19,240 bases of DNA from JBCAWW01 sp039024315 (GTDB lineage Bacteria; Bacteroidota; Bacteroidia; J057), in assembly GCA_039024315.1 (NCBI GenBank), contig JBCCQN010000156.1:1-19240 (forward strand), given 5' to 3'. Shown here piece by piece: positions 6,337 to 14,197 of this stretch. Positions within the stretch are counted from its first letter, which is position 1, and each line of letters begins with the position of its first letter. The notes beneath the pieces were generated by a model, which saw only the letters and a list, made by a program, of their open reading frames with translations, did no database searches and was not told the DNA's origin. Made by a program: the position numbers and the translations under genes.

Positions 6337-6510
6337 AACTATAAACGTCTGGCTAAGAAAAGCCAAGGCAAAACCCGTTAGGCCAATATAGTGCTGCTTT
6401 ACGGCATCCATTAAGCTCTTTTTCACTAAGGACAATTCATCAGTAGGAATCGTATTTTCCAGATTTTCTACCACCAAGGCCGTATCCGCGAGGAAGATAT
6501 TATATATCAT
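6322..6510 (-). CDS. possible small membrane protein of unknown function
   Basis: A 62-aa frame on the minus strand with one hydrophobic segment near the C terminus (YIGLTGFALAFLSQTF). An in-frame stop lies one codon before the ATG, so the start is fixed if the ORF is real. Codon use looks like that of the neighbours, with GCC, TTG and CAG present. Against it: the last 5 codons lie in the heptad-phased repeat, there is no recognisable family, and no promoter is clear. It could equally be the C-terminal remnant of something else or chance. Confidence 0.35.
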   Translation of the reverse strand: MIYNIFLADTALVVENLENTIPTDELSLVKKSLMDAVKQHYIGLTGFALAFLSQTFIVLSTE

Positions 6511-6582
6511 GGGTCAAAAATGTTTACTTAGCTGTAGGAGGCTCTATACCTAGACTAAAGATTGGCTTTTAGCGGCCCGCTT

Positions 6583-7587
6583 TTACAAACTTTCTATATA
6601 CTCAATCACCAAATCGACCCCCTCTTGGTCCAGCAAGCTCGTTCCAATAAATGGCATTTCTTGATCCAATAATGCATTCGTTATTTTTTCCTCTTCAAAC
6701 AAGATCCCGCTTTGCGCTAGAGGGGTTTCATATCTAAAATCAAATTGCCGTTCTGTGGCGTAGTCCCAACCCGCAGGATTATGACAATGGGCACAATTCA
6801 TATCTAGGTAGGCCCTTCCTCTTTGAGCAAGAGAGGCGCTTGGGTCATTATAATCTACGATTACGGAGACTTGACTGAGGTTAAAATCGTTTAAGATCCC
6901 AAGCGCTTGTAAATGGGTAAGCTGATTAAGACTAGCACCCGCTCGCTCGACTATGCGATTTAGGTTTCTCAAACTGGGGCCGATTGGATTGATAGTAGCG
7001 TTTGACTGATGACAAGTCATACACTCATTCTGGCTCGGCACATGGTAGAGCGTGGTTTGACTCCTGCCATCAGCACCAATCCAACTTACTGGGGTATCGG
7101 AGCCCGCTAAAGCGAGAGTCGCATCGGTTTGCGCTTGATTCCACAAATAGGTAGCGATGTTCCATTTTCCGGCTTGTTTGATCTCCAGACGGGTTTCGAT
7201 GATACGTTTACCCAAACTAGGATCTCTTTCATCCTTTTGATAAAAGAAAGTCTTAGTCAAAATGGTCCCGTCGGGATAATCAATGGCCCCATCACCTAAT
7301 TTCGTCATTTTTGTCCCTGTGGGAACCTTTAAAAGGCGTTGTTTGTGTGCATAATCGGTAAAGAGAACTGAACTTAGTTCGACTAAATGATAATCGCTGG
7401 CAGGCATGAGATCAGCAGCGTTACCTTCGAAGATTTCGTAGGCGGATAGATTTTGCTCAAAAACTATTGTTTCGGGAAAATTGAATTCAGGAATGCTTAG
7501 CTCCTCATTAGGCCTAAGTCGGTCTGGGTTACAAGCACTTACTATCAAATAAAAGAACCCGAGCATACAAACTAATTGCTTCTTCAT
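6583..7587 (-). CDS. SO2930-family diheme c-type cytochrome lipoprotein
   Basis: Using the ATG at 7587 gives 334 aa with a lipoprotein signal (MKKQLVCMLGFFYLIVSAC); the lipidated Cys would be residue 19. An ATG 9 nt upstream (7596) is an alternative. Two heme-binding CXXCH motifs are visible, CMTCH (about 189-193) and CAHCH (about 265-269), and Met311 in QEMPFIG is a candidate distal ligand of the second heme. The body (DYAHKQRLLKVPTGTKM, PDGTILTKTFFY, RIIETRLEIK, YLWNQAQTDA) fits the SO2930/TIGR03806 family of surface or periplasmic cytochromes. In other genomes members often sit beside a parallel beta-helix protein; no such partner is in this window. Electron-transfer role is inferred from the hemes only. 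Confidence 0.9.
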   Translation of the reverse strand: MKKQLVCMLGFFYLIVSACNPDRLRPNEELSIPEFNFPETIVFEQNLSAYEIFEGNAADLMPASDYHLVELSSVLFTDYAHKQRLLKVPTGTKMTKLGDGAIDYPDGTILTKTFFYQKDERDPSLGKRIIETRLEIKQAGKWNIATYLWNQAQTDATLALAGSDTPVSWIGADGRSQTTLYHVPSQNECMTCHQSNATINPIGPSLRNLNRIVERAGASLNQLTHLQALGILNDFNLSQVSVIVDYNDPSASLAQRGRAYLDMNCAHCHNPAGWDYATERQFDFRYETPLAQSGILFEEEKITNALLDQEMPFIGTSLLDQEGVDLVIEYIESL

Positions 7588-7660
7588 GGATATCATTTTG
7601 AAAGGGAACGAGACGGCTTAAAAGGTAGATTTCCAAACAATAGGCTGAAGATATTTAGGG

Positions 7661-7668
7661 TATATTTG
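7661..7668 (+). promoter_or_regulatory. candidate -7 element, TATATTTG
   Basis: Exact TAnnTTTG match, the same 9-nt core (TATATTTGC) as the tRNA promoter, but no TTTG is found at the matching upstream distance. If used it would read through the composite repeat toward the kinase gene, giving a leader of about 450 nt, or make a separate RNA. Confidence 0.25.
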
Positions 7669-7765
7669 CTAGCTTTTTATAAAATTTTAGTAGTAGCTAA
7701 AGGATATTCTTGATTCTGTAGTTTGGGGCCTTTTGGGGTGTTTACTCCCGATGGCTGTGCTTGAG

Positions 7766-7860
7766 CTCAGAACGCTTTTCTCCCTTTGTATGGCATACAT
7801 GTTTGGTTTAGTGCGGCATACATGCCGCACCTACAGGCTGATCGTTCTGCGAAGCAGAAA
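7766..7860. repeat. composite intergenic hairpin repeat (copy 2)
   Basis: Three recognisable parts. First is a degenerate arm CAGAACGCT (7769-7777). Second is the near-perfect hairpin GTGCGGCATACATGCCGCAC (7811-7830; 9-bp stem, 2-nt loop), preceded by a decayed copy of its core, TGGCATACATG (7791-7801). Third, after CTACAGGCTGATC, is the arm CGTTCTGCGAAGCAGAA (7843-7859; 6-bp stem, GAA loop). The middle block through GGCTGATC is repeated at 13619-13650, and the outer arms recur at 13569 and 17250-17289. Confidence 0.6.
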
Positions 7861-8125
7861 GGCCAAAGCCTGACCTCATGCGTCGATGAACTTTAAGCGC
7901 TGGATTTGTATGGCTCTCGTCAAAAATGCTCACTAAGCTGTCTATCTTTACTGATAACAAAAAATAAATTCAACGAAGCAGCTGATTTTCTCAACGAATT
8001 TATCCTTTAGCACCTAATGTGGCTTAGCGTCCTAAAAACATTCATATAAGTTGCTTTGGTGGAAAAACTTCTGTCTTTCGTTGAAAAGAATTGAGCGTAC
8101 AAAGATTTCATCGCACCTTAGCAAA

Positions 8126-9202
8126 ATGAAAATCGACTCAATAAAAAATATTTCCCTTCAGATATTAATTTGGGGGCTCGGTTGGTTTTTCATACTGCTA
8201 TTCCTAAACAACGAAAGCGAACTCGATGCTAATTTTTGGCGGCGAACTATCCTCATACTTGTGGGAGCATCCACGGTAGTATTGGTTAACCTAAAATGGC
8301 TTTTACCTCGTTTATTTTTCCAAAAGAAAAAAGTAGCCTACTTTTTATCAACTGCCACCCTGCTGATCGTCGTCTTAGGGGGGATACATTCTGACTATAT
8401 GCCTTGGAATCAAAAGGAAAAACCAAAAATTGAGCGTTTTAAGGAACTAACTCCCGCAGAGAATGGCCAAAAGACATATACGCAAGATTCTGGCTTTAAC
8501 TTTCGCTGGTGGTTACGTAATCTTCCTCCCCTCTTGATTAGCCTGCTCGGGAGCTCCTTGCTCTCCTTTAGCCGATTTGCTAGCGAAAAAGAAAAAGCCT
8601 TAATCCAACTAGAAAAAGCCAGTCTGGAAACAGAGTTAAAATTCCTCAAGTCGCAAATCAACCCACACTTTCTCTTTAACACTTTGCACAATATCTATGG
8701 TCTGACCATCATTCAATCAGAGCGGGCTTCGGAGCAATTGCTAAAGCTTTCGGATATCTTAAGATATATGCTTTATGATTCTAATGATGAAAAAGTCCCG
8801 CTGAAAAGAGAAGTAGAATATTTGAAGAATTATATTGAATTAGCTCAATTGAAAGATAGTAGAGGTATGGATATCGAATTTACCATTGAGGAAGGCTATG
8901 AGCGATTGCAAGTTTCTCCTCTTCTCTTTATCCCCTTTGTCGAAAATGCCTTTAAACACAGTCAAATAGAAGACTTAAAAAATGGCTATATCCATATTAG
9001 CATGCGCAATCGTGGCAATAGCCTCATCTTTACAGTAAACAATAGCAAGCCCCAGATACCATATAAAAAGGATAAAATAGGTGGAATAGGCCTAGCAAAT
9101 ATCCAACAACGCTTAAAGCTTTTATATCCAGATAAACATCAATTAGATTTTGAGGAAAAGGAGGATTCTTTTAAAGTACAGCTAGAAATCGACTGCTCAT
9201 GA
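8126..9202 (+). CDS. LytS/YehU-type membrane sensor histidine kinase
   Basis: A 358-aa kinase with four hydrophobic segments (about residues 9-28, 41-60, 69-88, 129-148), a short coiled linker, and a His_kinase domain. The phospho-acceptor is His181 in QINPHFLFNTLHNIYGL. The ATP-binding part has the N-box FVENAFKHS (271-279) and G-box GGIGLANIQQRL (319-330). The ATG at 8126 gives a natural membrane start; the upstream TTG at 8051 adds a basic, poorly fitting extension. The segment between the third and fourth membrane spans (about 89-128) could be an exposed sensing loop. The stop overlaps the response regulator start in ATGA, so the pair is translationally coupled. The signal is unknown. Confidence 0.93.
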   Translation: MKIDSIKNISLQILIWGLGWFFILLFLNNESELDANFWRRTILILVGASTVVLVNLKWLLPRLFFQKKKVAYFLSTATLLIVVLGGIHSDYMPWNQKEKPKIERFKELTPAENGQKTYTQDSGFNFRWWLRNLPPLLISLLGSSLLSFSRFASEKEKALIQLEKASLETELKFLKSQINPHFLFNTLHNIYGLTIIQSERASEQLLKLSDILRYMLYDSNDEKVPLKREVEYLKNYIELAQLKDSRGMDIEFTIEEGYERLQVSPLLFIPFVENAFKHSQIEDLKNGYIHISMRNRGNSLIFTVNNSKPQIPYKKDKIGGIGLANIQQRLKLLYPDKHQLDFEEKEDSFKVQLEIDCS

Positions 9203-9942
9203 GAAACTACTCTTGCATTATTATTGACGATGAGGAGATCGGCAGGGACCTTTTGGAAAATTTTACTGGCAAGATTGCTCATCTAGAACTATTGGGAAAG
9301 TTTAGCAATCCGCTGGAGGCACTTTCTAAGCTTAGGGTAGAATCCGTTGATTTAATCTTCCTCGATATACAAATGCCTACTATGACTGGCATCGAATTTC
9401 TCAAAACGCTTACCCATTCTCCGGCCATTATTTTCACCACTGCCTATGATGAATATGCCTTAGAAGGTTATCAGCTATCTGTCATTGATTATTTACTTAA
9501 GCCATTTAGTTTTACTCGCTTTGTCCAAGCGGTGAACAAAGCAATAGAGCTAATTGAGCTTAAATATCAAGCCCAAAACCAGGCATCTCCCCCAATCCCT
9601 ACCACTAGTCAAAGCTCGCTAGAATATTTACTTATCAATGCTGATCACAAATTACATAGGTTACACTTGAAGGATATATTATATATCCAGAGTATGAAAG
9701 AGTATGTAAGCTATTTTAGCGAGCATGGCAAGATCATGGCCTTGGGTTCACTGAAAGCGTTGGAGGAAAAATTGCCTCCCACAGATTTTATGCGCATCCA
9801 CAAATCCTATATTGTTGCTAAAAACAGAGTGAATAGCCTGCAGGGTAACCAGCTTATATTAAGGGATATCACCCTTCCAATAGGAGGAAGTTATCGAAAA
9901 GAAGTGATGGCAAAGCTATTTGATAAGCCAGCGGACTATTAG
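9199..9942 (+). CDS. LytTR-family response regulator
   Basis: A 247-aa regulator with an N-terminal receiver and a C-terminal LytTR DNA-binding domain. In the receiver the acidic pair is Asp10-Asp11, the phospho-acceptor is Asp56 in FLDIQMP, the conserved Thr is at 80-81, and Lys101 is in YLLKP. A linker (about 120-138) rich in Gln, Pro and Ser follows. The LytTR part (about 140-240) shows DILYIQSMKEYVSYF, MRIHKSYIVAKNRV and LPIGGSYRKEV. It overlaps the kinase by 4 nt and is its cognate partner. Targets cannot be read from the sequence; no gene beside it shows an obvious LytTR direct repeat. Confidence 0.95.
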   Translation: MRNYSCIIIDDEEIGRDLLENFTGKIAHLELLGKFSNPLEALSKLRVESVDLIFLDIQMPTMTGIEFLKTLTHSPAIIFTTAYDEYALEGYQLSVIDYLLKPFSFTRFVQAVNKAIELIELKYQAQNQASPPIPTTSQSSLEYLLINADHKLHRLHLKDILYIQSMKEYVSYFSEHGKIMALGSLKALEEKLPPTDFMRIHKSYIVAKNRVNSLQGNQLILRDITLPIGGSYRKEVMAKLFDKPADY

Positions 9943-10183
9943 CTTGGATCGAAAATATTTAGCATTTGGCGATGGGGTACTTTCATTATCCGTCGATAAG
10001 TGTAATTCATCTGGCTTCAAAAGCAACAATTTGTTCAACGCTCGCGTTAGCAGTGTGTTAGTTGTTCGCGAATTTCCCTCTAAATCCTGAATTCATTAGG
10101 GTTATCCCAAACCCCAAGGCTTCAAAAGCCCCCCCAATAAATTGAAGTAAGTAGATTTTATCAGGGAAGAGTGCACCTAATTT

Positions 10184-10200
10184 CTGCAACAATGTTGCAG
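10184..10200. promoter_or_regulatory. Fur/Zur-like 7-1-7 palindrome, candidate operator
   Basis: CTGCAACAATGTTGCAG is a perfect inverted repeat around one central A; TGCAACA-A-TGTTGCA has the 7-1-7 geometry of Fur-family boxes. It overlaps the TTG that serves as -33 in the candidate promoter of the TonB receptor, a position expected for repression. The geometry is seen directly; assignment to a Fur or Zur protein is inference. Confidence 0.5.
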
Positions 10201-10226
10201 TAAATAGTCTTATTTTACTAACTTCG
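10195..10226 (+). promoter_or_regulatory. candidate promoter of the TonB receptor operon
   Basis: TTG (10195-10197) and TAACTTCG (10219-10226) are separated by 21 nt, the same spacing as in the tRNA promoter. The -7 has one mismatch to TAnnTTTG. Transcription would start near 10233, leaving a leader of about 107 nt. Confidence 0.45.
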
Positions 10227-10339
10227 CGACGCTGCTGTATTTATTTGGTCTAAATAAAGCCAAGAAATCAAGCGTGATTAACCTGAAAAAGCCACCCTTC
10301 TTATTCGCAGCCTCCCTACGGAAGGCCTGTTCTACGCGG

Positions 10340-12739
10340 ATGAAAATAGCCCTAAGTGTCTGTTTACTAATAGGTATACACTTTAGCGCTACAGCTCGGT
10401 ATGCAGATTCATGCAACTTTGAATTAAAAGGATTGGTGCTAGACTTAGAAACCAATGAGCCTATTCCCTATGTCTATATTAAAGTAGAGCAGAGTACTAA
10501 GTTTGCGGTAGCAGGTGAGGACGGATCTTTCCTGATCAAAGGTTTGTGTAAGCCCTCCGCTACACTTACAGTTTCCTGCGTAGGCTATGGTGATAGCACC
10601 TTCCAAAATCATAGTTCCCCCAACATATACCTCCAGAAAAAAGAGGTTTCTCTTGAGTCTGTCAATATCACCGCCCCACAAAACGAAAAGAAAGGCCTCG
10701 CCACTATTTCGAATGAGACGATAAGAAAAGAGCTACTCTCGGCAGACTTAACCCAAACCCTCGCCTCTGCCCTGTCTGATGTTGAGGGGGTGACCTTTAC
10801 CTCGATGGGGAGTAATGTACAACTTCCCGTAATACATGGATTGTATGGCAATCGAGTGCTGATCCTCAACAATGGCATCAAGCATGGCTTCCAAAACTGG
10901 GGGACAGATCACGCTCCGGAAATTGATGTAGCTTCTGCCAACAATGTCACTATCGTCAAAGGCGCTGCAGGCGTTCGTTACGGTCCCGAAGCTTTAGGGG
11001 GTGCCATTATTGTAGAGGGAGACCCTCTGCTCCTCAATAGACCTTTCAATGCTAGGGTAGGTTCGGGCTATCAAACAAATGGGCAAGGCTACTCCTTCAA
11101 TGCAGGTCTTGGCCAAGGGCTAAAAAACTGGAGCTATCATGTTGGGGCCAATTATGTTCGTATCGGAGATAGAAATACGCCTAACTATATACTCACTAAC
11201 ACTGGTAAGGAGGAAACTTCAATCAACGCTGGACTGAGATATCATCTCGACCGCTGGGATTTCAGGGCGTACTACAGTTTTGTCGATCAAAACTTAGGTC
11301 TTTTAAGATCTTCTGTGGCTCATAGCGGTACGGCCATTGTACGTGCTATCAATTCAGATACTCCTACTATCATCAATCCTTTTTCCTACGACATCAATCA
11401 GCCCAACCAACTGGTCCAACACCACTTAGGCAAAATAGAAGCAAGTTGGTGGTACACAGAAGAGGCTAAATTGACCCTAAGGGTGGGTACTCAACTCAAC
11501 AAACGAGATGAGTTTGACGTGAGGAGAAACTCAGAAAGGCCCATTATTGATCTAGATTTGATCACTAATGACATTCAGCTTGAGTGGAAACACCCTGCTT
11601 GGTACAAGCTTGATGGTTTGATTGGCCTCCAAACATTTACACAAAACAATGACAATAATCCCGGTACTAACGTAACACCCTTCATTCCCAACTACAATAC
11701 GCTACGCTTTAGTGGTTTTATCGTCGAGAGTCTAAATTTAGAGCGTAATACTTTTGAGGTAGGCGTGCGGGTAGATCATGAGTACAACAATGTAAGGGGG
11801 AGAGATCCAAGCCAAGCCATCTTCAGAGATGAATATAGCTTTGTGAACATCACTTCATCTTTAGGATATATCCGTCAGATTTCAGAAAACACTACTTTTA
11901 GGACCAACTTTGGTACCGCATGGCGTACGCCCAACATGGCAGAGCTTTTTAGTTTTGGCCAACATGGATTCAAGACCTCTTTTGGCTTGCTCCGCTATTA
12001 TACCAACGAAAATGGTGAACTAAGAACTAATCGAGTTACGCCTCTGCGCGAGAGTAATGTAGCCCCAGAAAGAGGTTATAAATGGATCAATGAATTGCGT
12101 ACTCAATGGAATACGCAGACCTATACGCTGACCTTCTATTCCCACTACATTGAGAATTTCATTTTTGACCGGCCTTTGGCGGTGATCGGTACCATTAGAG
12201 GCCCTATGCCCGTATTTATTTACGACCAAGCGGATGCCTTATTTGCGGGCGCAGATTTCTCTTGGCAAAATAAGTGGTCGCGTTCGCTCAATGGCACCTT
12301 AGGTTTCAGCTATTTGTGGTCCAAAAATTTAAAGAAAAATGAACCTCTAATTAATCAACCTCCTATCACAGCCAACTACAATCTGGTATGGGAGACTCAA
12401 AAATTATGGAAGTTCAAGTCTTCTCAATTCTCCATCAAACCCATTTATACCTTTCAGCAATTTCAAGCTCCCAGAACGATCAGGCCAGAGGAGTTGATCG
12501 AAGGTACCGTAGTCATAACTCCTGAATCTGAAATATTTGACTTCAAAGATGCGCCTGAGGGATTTTTTCTATTGGAAATGGGTTGGCGATTTAAGTTAGG
12601 AGCATTCGACGCCAGTTTGGCAGTCCAAAATGTATTCAATACCCGCTATCGCAACTATCTCAATGAGATGAGATACTTCGCTGATGAGCCGGGCAGAAAT
12701 ATCCTTTGTACAATAAATTATACGTTTAATTCTAAATAA
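10340..12739 (+). CDS. TonB-dependent outer-membrane receptor, ZnuD-like (probable metal uptake)
   Basis: A 799-aa outer-membrane receptor. MKIALSVCLLIGIHFSATA is a signal peptide; the GTG at 10274 would place 22 residues before it and is rejected. Domains in order: a CarboxypepD_reg-like beta sandwich (about 27-105), a plug (about 115-230) with VIHGLYGNRVLILNNGIKHG and VTIVKGAAGVRYGPEALGG, and a 22-strand-type barrel to the end, finishing ILCTINYTFNSK. The plug and the barrel motif RTPNMAELFSFGQH recall ZnuD-type zinc receptors; no SusC-specific feature or SusD partner is present. The acidic lipoprotein gene follows after 9 nt and a terminator closes the unit. The Fur/Zur-like palindrome over the promoter supports a metal role. 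Receptor identity is firm; the substrate is inference. Confidence 0.92.
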   Translation: MKIALSVCLLIGIHFSATARYADSCNFELKGLVLDLETNEPIPYVYIKVEQSTKFAVAGEDGSFLIKGLCKPSATLTVSCVGYGDSTFQNHSSPNIYLQKKEVSLESVNITAPQNEKKGLATISNETIRKELLSADLTQTLASALSDVEGVTFTSMGSNVQLPVIHGLYGNRVLILNNGIKHGFQNWGTDHAPEIDVASANNVTIVKGAAGVRYGPEALGGAIIVEGDPLLLNRPFNARVGSGYQTNGQGYSFNAGLGQGLKNWSYHVGANYVRIGDRNTPNYILTNTGKEETSINAGLRYHLDRWDFRAYYSFVDQNLGLLRSSVAHSGTAIVRAINSDTPTIINPFSYDINQPNQLVQHHLGKIEASWWYTEEAKLTLRVGTQLNKRDEFDVRRNSERPIIDLDLITNDIQLEWKHPAWYKLDGLIGLQTFTQNNDNNPGTNVTPFIPNYNTLRFSGFIVESLNLERNTFEVGVRVDHEYNNVRGRDPSQAIFRDEYSFVNITSSLGYIRQISENTTFRTNFGTAWRTPNMAELFSFGQHGFKTSFGLLRYYTNENGELRTNRVTPLRESNVAPERGYKWINELRTQWNTQTYTLTFYSHYIENFIFDRPLAVIGTIRGPMPVFIYDQADALFAGADFSWQNKWSRSLNGTLGFSYLWSKNLKKNEPLINQPPITANYNLVWETQKLWKFKSSQFSIKPIYTFQQFQAPRTIRPEELIEGTVVITPESEIFDFKDAPEGFFLLEMGWRFKLGAFDASLAVQNVFNTRYRNYLNEMRYFADEPGRNILCTINYTFNSK

Positions 12740-12748
12740 ACATTACTA

Positions 12749-13363
12749 ATGACTGCAGTAAATTATTTCAAAAAGTACTCTCTATGGACCCTAGTGCTCG
12801 TAGGCATGGTCGTTTATGGATGTGGAGATGAAGTTGTACCACCAGATGAAAATCCACCTGAAACCATCACCGACGTTAAACTTATTTTCACCAATGTCAA
12901 TGACGCCACTGACGTAGTAGAAGCTAGAGCTGAAGATCCAGACGGAGAAGGGGTAGAAGAGCTCAAAATCTTAGACGAAATCAACCTAGGAGCTGGCAAA
13001 ACTTATACTTTGACTTATGAAGTTTTGAACAGCTTGGTAACTCCTGCTGAAGATATCGGTGCAGAAATCGCCGAAGAAGACGACGAACACCAACTCTTCT
13101 TTAGCTTTACAGAAGGTGCCTTCTCTGACCCTACTGGAAACGGTAATATCGACAACGCCTCTGACCCAATCAACTACAATGATGCTGACGGCAATGGTAA
13201 TCCTGTAGGTCTATCTACTAACTGGACCACTTCTGCTACGGCAGTTTCTGGTGCTAGCTTTACCGCTAAATTGCAACACCAGCCTGATGAGAAAACAGCG
13301 ACCTCCACTGCCACTACTGGAGATACTGATTTTGATCTAACGTTCGTATTGAACATCCAGTAA
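12749..13363 (+). CDS. acidic lipoprotein paired with the TonB receptor
   Basis: A 204-aa lipoprotein: a hydrophobic signal (SLWTLVLVGMVVYGC) with the lipidated Cys at residue 25, then GDEVVPPDENPPE. The mature part is very rich in Asp and Glu (for example AEIAEEDDEHQLFF), and contains a Gly/Asn/Asp segment (DPTGNGNIDNASDPINYNDADGN) before beta-rich ends (ATAVSGASFTAKLQHQ, DFDLTFVLNIQ). Similar proteins of about this size often sit beside TonB receptors in Flavobacteriia; I know no assigned function. The position 9 nt after the receptor, with a shared terminator, suggests one operon and joint work at the outer membrane. The acidic patches and the HQPDE region could bind metal ions, which is inference. 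Confidence 0.88.
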   Translation: MTAVNYFKKYSLWTLVLVGMVVYGCGDEVVPPDENPPETITDVKLIFTNVNDATDVVEARAEDPDGEGVEELKILDEINLGAGKTYTLTYEVLNSLVTPAEDIGAEIAEEDDEHQLFFSFTEGAFSDPTGNGNIDNASDPINYNDADGNGNPVGLSTNWTTSATAVSGASFTAKLQHQPDEKTATSTATTGDTDFDLTFVLNIQ

Positions 13364-13432
13364 GTGTTACGGCCTTTTGCAGTATTCTGGATCAGGCGAA
13401 ATCATAACATTTACGTTAGTTAAAAAAACTTG

Positions 13433-13472
13433 AAATCGGTGTAGCAATCTTGCTGCACCGATTTTGCTTTTT
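13433..13472 (+). terminator. strong rho-independent terminator of the TonB receptor operon
   Basis: AAATCGGTGTAGCA (13433-13446) pairs with TGCTGCACCGATTT (13451-13464) across ATCT, 14 pairs including one G-U, followed by TTTTGCTTTTT. An A-run (13422-13428) lies upstream of the stem. Confidence 0.88.
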
Positions 13473-13568
13473 GAGAGATTCAACAAACTATAATAGAGCA
13501 GACTTGAGGAATTAGTTTCACCTTTTATGAGGATGGACTTCATTTGAGCGGACATTTTTCTGGGCACA

Positions 13569-13650
13569 CTGCTTCGCAGAACGCTCATCTCCATGGGTGC
13601 GGCTTGCGGGCGGGCAAAGCGCGGCATACATGCCGCGCCTACGGGCTGAT
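13569..13650. repeat. composite intergenic hairpin repeat (copy 3)
   Basis: Starts with the arm CTGCTTCGCAGAACGCT (13569-13585). A GC-rich spacer with GCTTGC and GCAAAGC able to pair follows. Then comes the hairpin GCGCGGCATACATGCCGCGC (13619-13638; 9-bp stem) and CTACGGGCTGATC (13639-13650 or so). Compared with the copy at 7811, the second pair of the stem is C-G instead of T-A: a compensatory change. Confidence 0.6.
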
Positions 13651-13663
13651 CTAATAAATACAG

Positions 13664-14098
13664 CTATTGAGCGCTCAGACTAGTAGCATGCATCCCGCGC
13701 ATCCCGCTACTGATCAAACAAAATATATTGAGCGCGGCTAACACCCCTTCTGCAATCGCTGCCCGCAAAAGGTTTTGAGGCGGCATACCGTCAATAATTA
13801 GACTAAGCGAGCGCCCTAAAATTACACCCGCGAAAATAAGGCTTGTAACCACAAATGCGATTTGCCTCATGTCCTCTCTCAATACCCCTATGAGCGCTAC
13901 GATTCCGCCTAAGAGCATTACGGCTCCAACGCCCCTGATTTCGTTTACTAGGTCGATATGGTCGGTCAAACTATTAGTAGCGCTTTTAAAATAACTTTGG
14001 AGAAAGACCGCTCCACTTGGATTGAACAATCTCATGGAACAGGCATAAAACAGGGCAAGTCCAGAGAGAGATAAAACTACTATTTGGAAAGCTTTCAT
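13664..14098 (-). CDS. DUF4345-like four-helix membrane protein
   Basis: The ATG at 14098 gives 144 aa starting MKAFQIVVLSLSGLALFYAC, a first membrane span. The longer frame from 14167 adds 23 residues that look non-coding. Four hydrophobic spans are visible (about 4-20, 57-75, 80-98, 113-132). The motif NEIRGVGAVMLLGG (about 51-64) and GRSLSLIIDGMP (about 97-108) are the marks of the DUF4345 family, a DoxX-like group of small integral membrane proteins of unknown function. It ends the minus-strand block and follows the hydrolase gene after about 100 nt, so co-transcription is possible. Confidence 0.75.
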   Translation of the reverse strand: MKAFQIVVLSLSGLALFYACSMRLFNPSGAVFLQSYFKSATNSLTDHIDLVNEIRGVGAVMLLGGIVALIGVLREDMRQIAFVVTSLIFAGVILGRSLSLIIDGMPPQNLLRAAIAEGVLAALNIFCLISSGMRGMHATSLSAQ

Positions 14099-14197
14099 GA
14101 TATCAACGGAATAAAAGGAAGTAGGAGGCTCCCCACAAGAAGGTAAGCTTATGAGGTGCGCTCCCAATGATTCAAAATATTAAGGGTGAGAGGATAA

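Larger units (their letters stand above)
7588..8125. other. 538-nt divergent intergenic region with composite repeat
   Basis: Lies between the minus-strand cytochrome and the plus-strand kinase gene. It carries a TATATTTG (7661-7668) that matches the -7 consensus exactly on the plus strand, and the composite hairpin repeat at 7766-7860. The stretch 7870-8125 has no structure I can support. A TTG at 8051 would extend the kinase frame, but the added residues look non-coding. Confidence 0.5.
9943..10339. other. 397-nt intergenic region with regulatory elements
   Basis: Holds a 12-nt direct repeat GGCTTCAAAAGC (10013-10024 and 10118-10129; the second is also a small hairpin), an AACAATTTGTT palindrome (10025-10035), the 17-nt palindrome at 10184-10200 and a promoter candidate (10195-10226). 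No terminator is evident after the response regulator. A GTG at 10274 would extend the TonB receptor frame but would displace its signal peptide. Confidence 0.5.
13364..13663. other. intergenic region with terminator and composite repeat
   Basis: Contains the operon terminator (13433-13472) and a composite repeat (13569-13650). The part between about 13475 and 13560 shows nothing I can support. It separates the plus-strand receptor operon from the minus-strand block that follows. Confidence 0.5.

Noticed and set aside
8051..8125. TTG start extending the histidine kinase by 25 residues
   Set aside because: The extension is basic and unlike the family, while the ATG at 8126 gives a standard membrane start.
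10274..10339. GTG start extending the TonB receptor by 22 residues
   Set aside because: It would bury the signal peptide that begins at the ATG at 10340.
13433..13464. Operator palindrome
   Set aside because: The stem is followed by a T tract and lies after the last gene of the operon, so it is a terminator.
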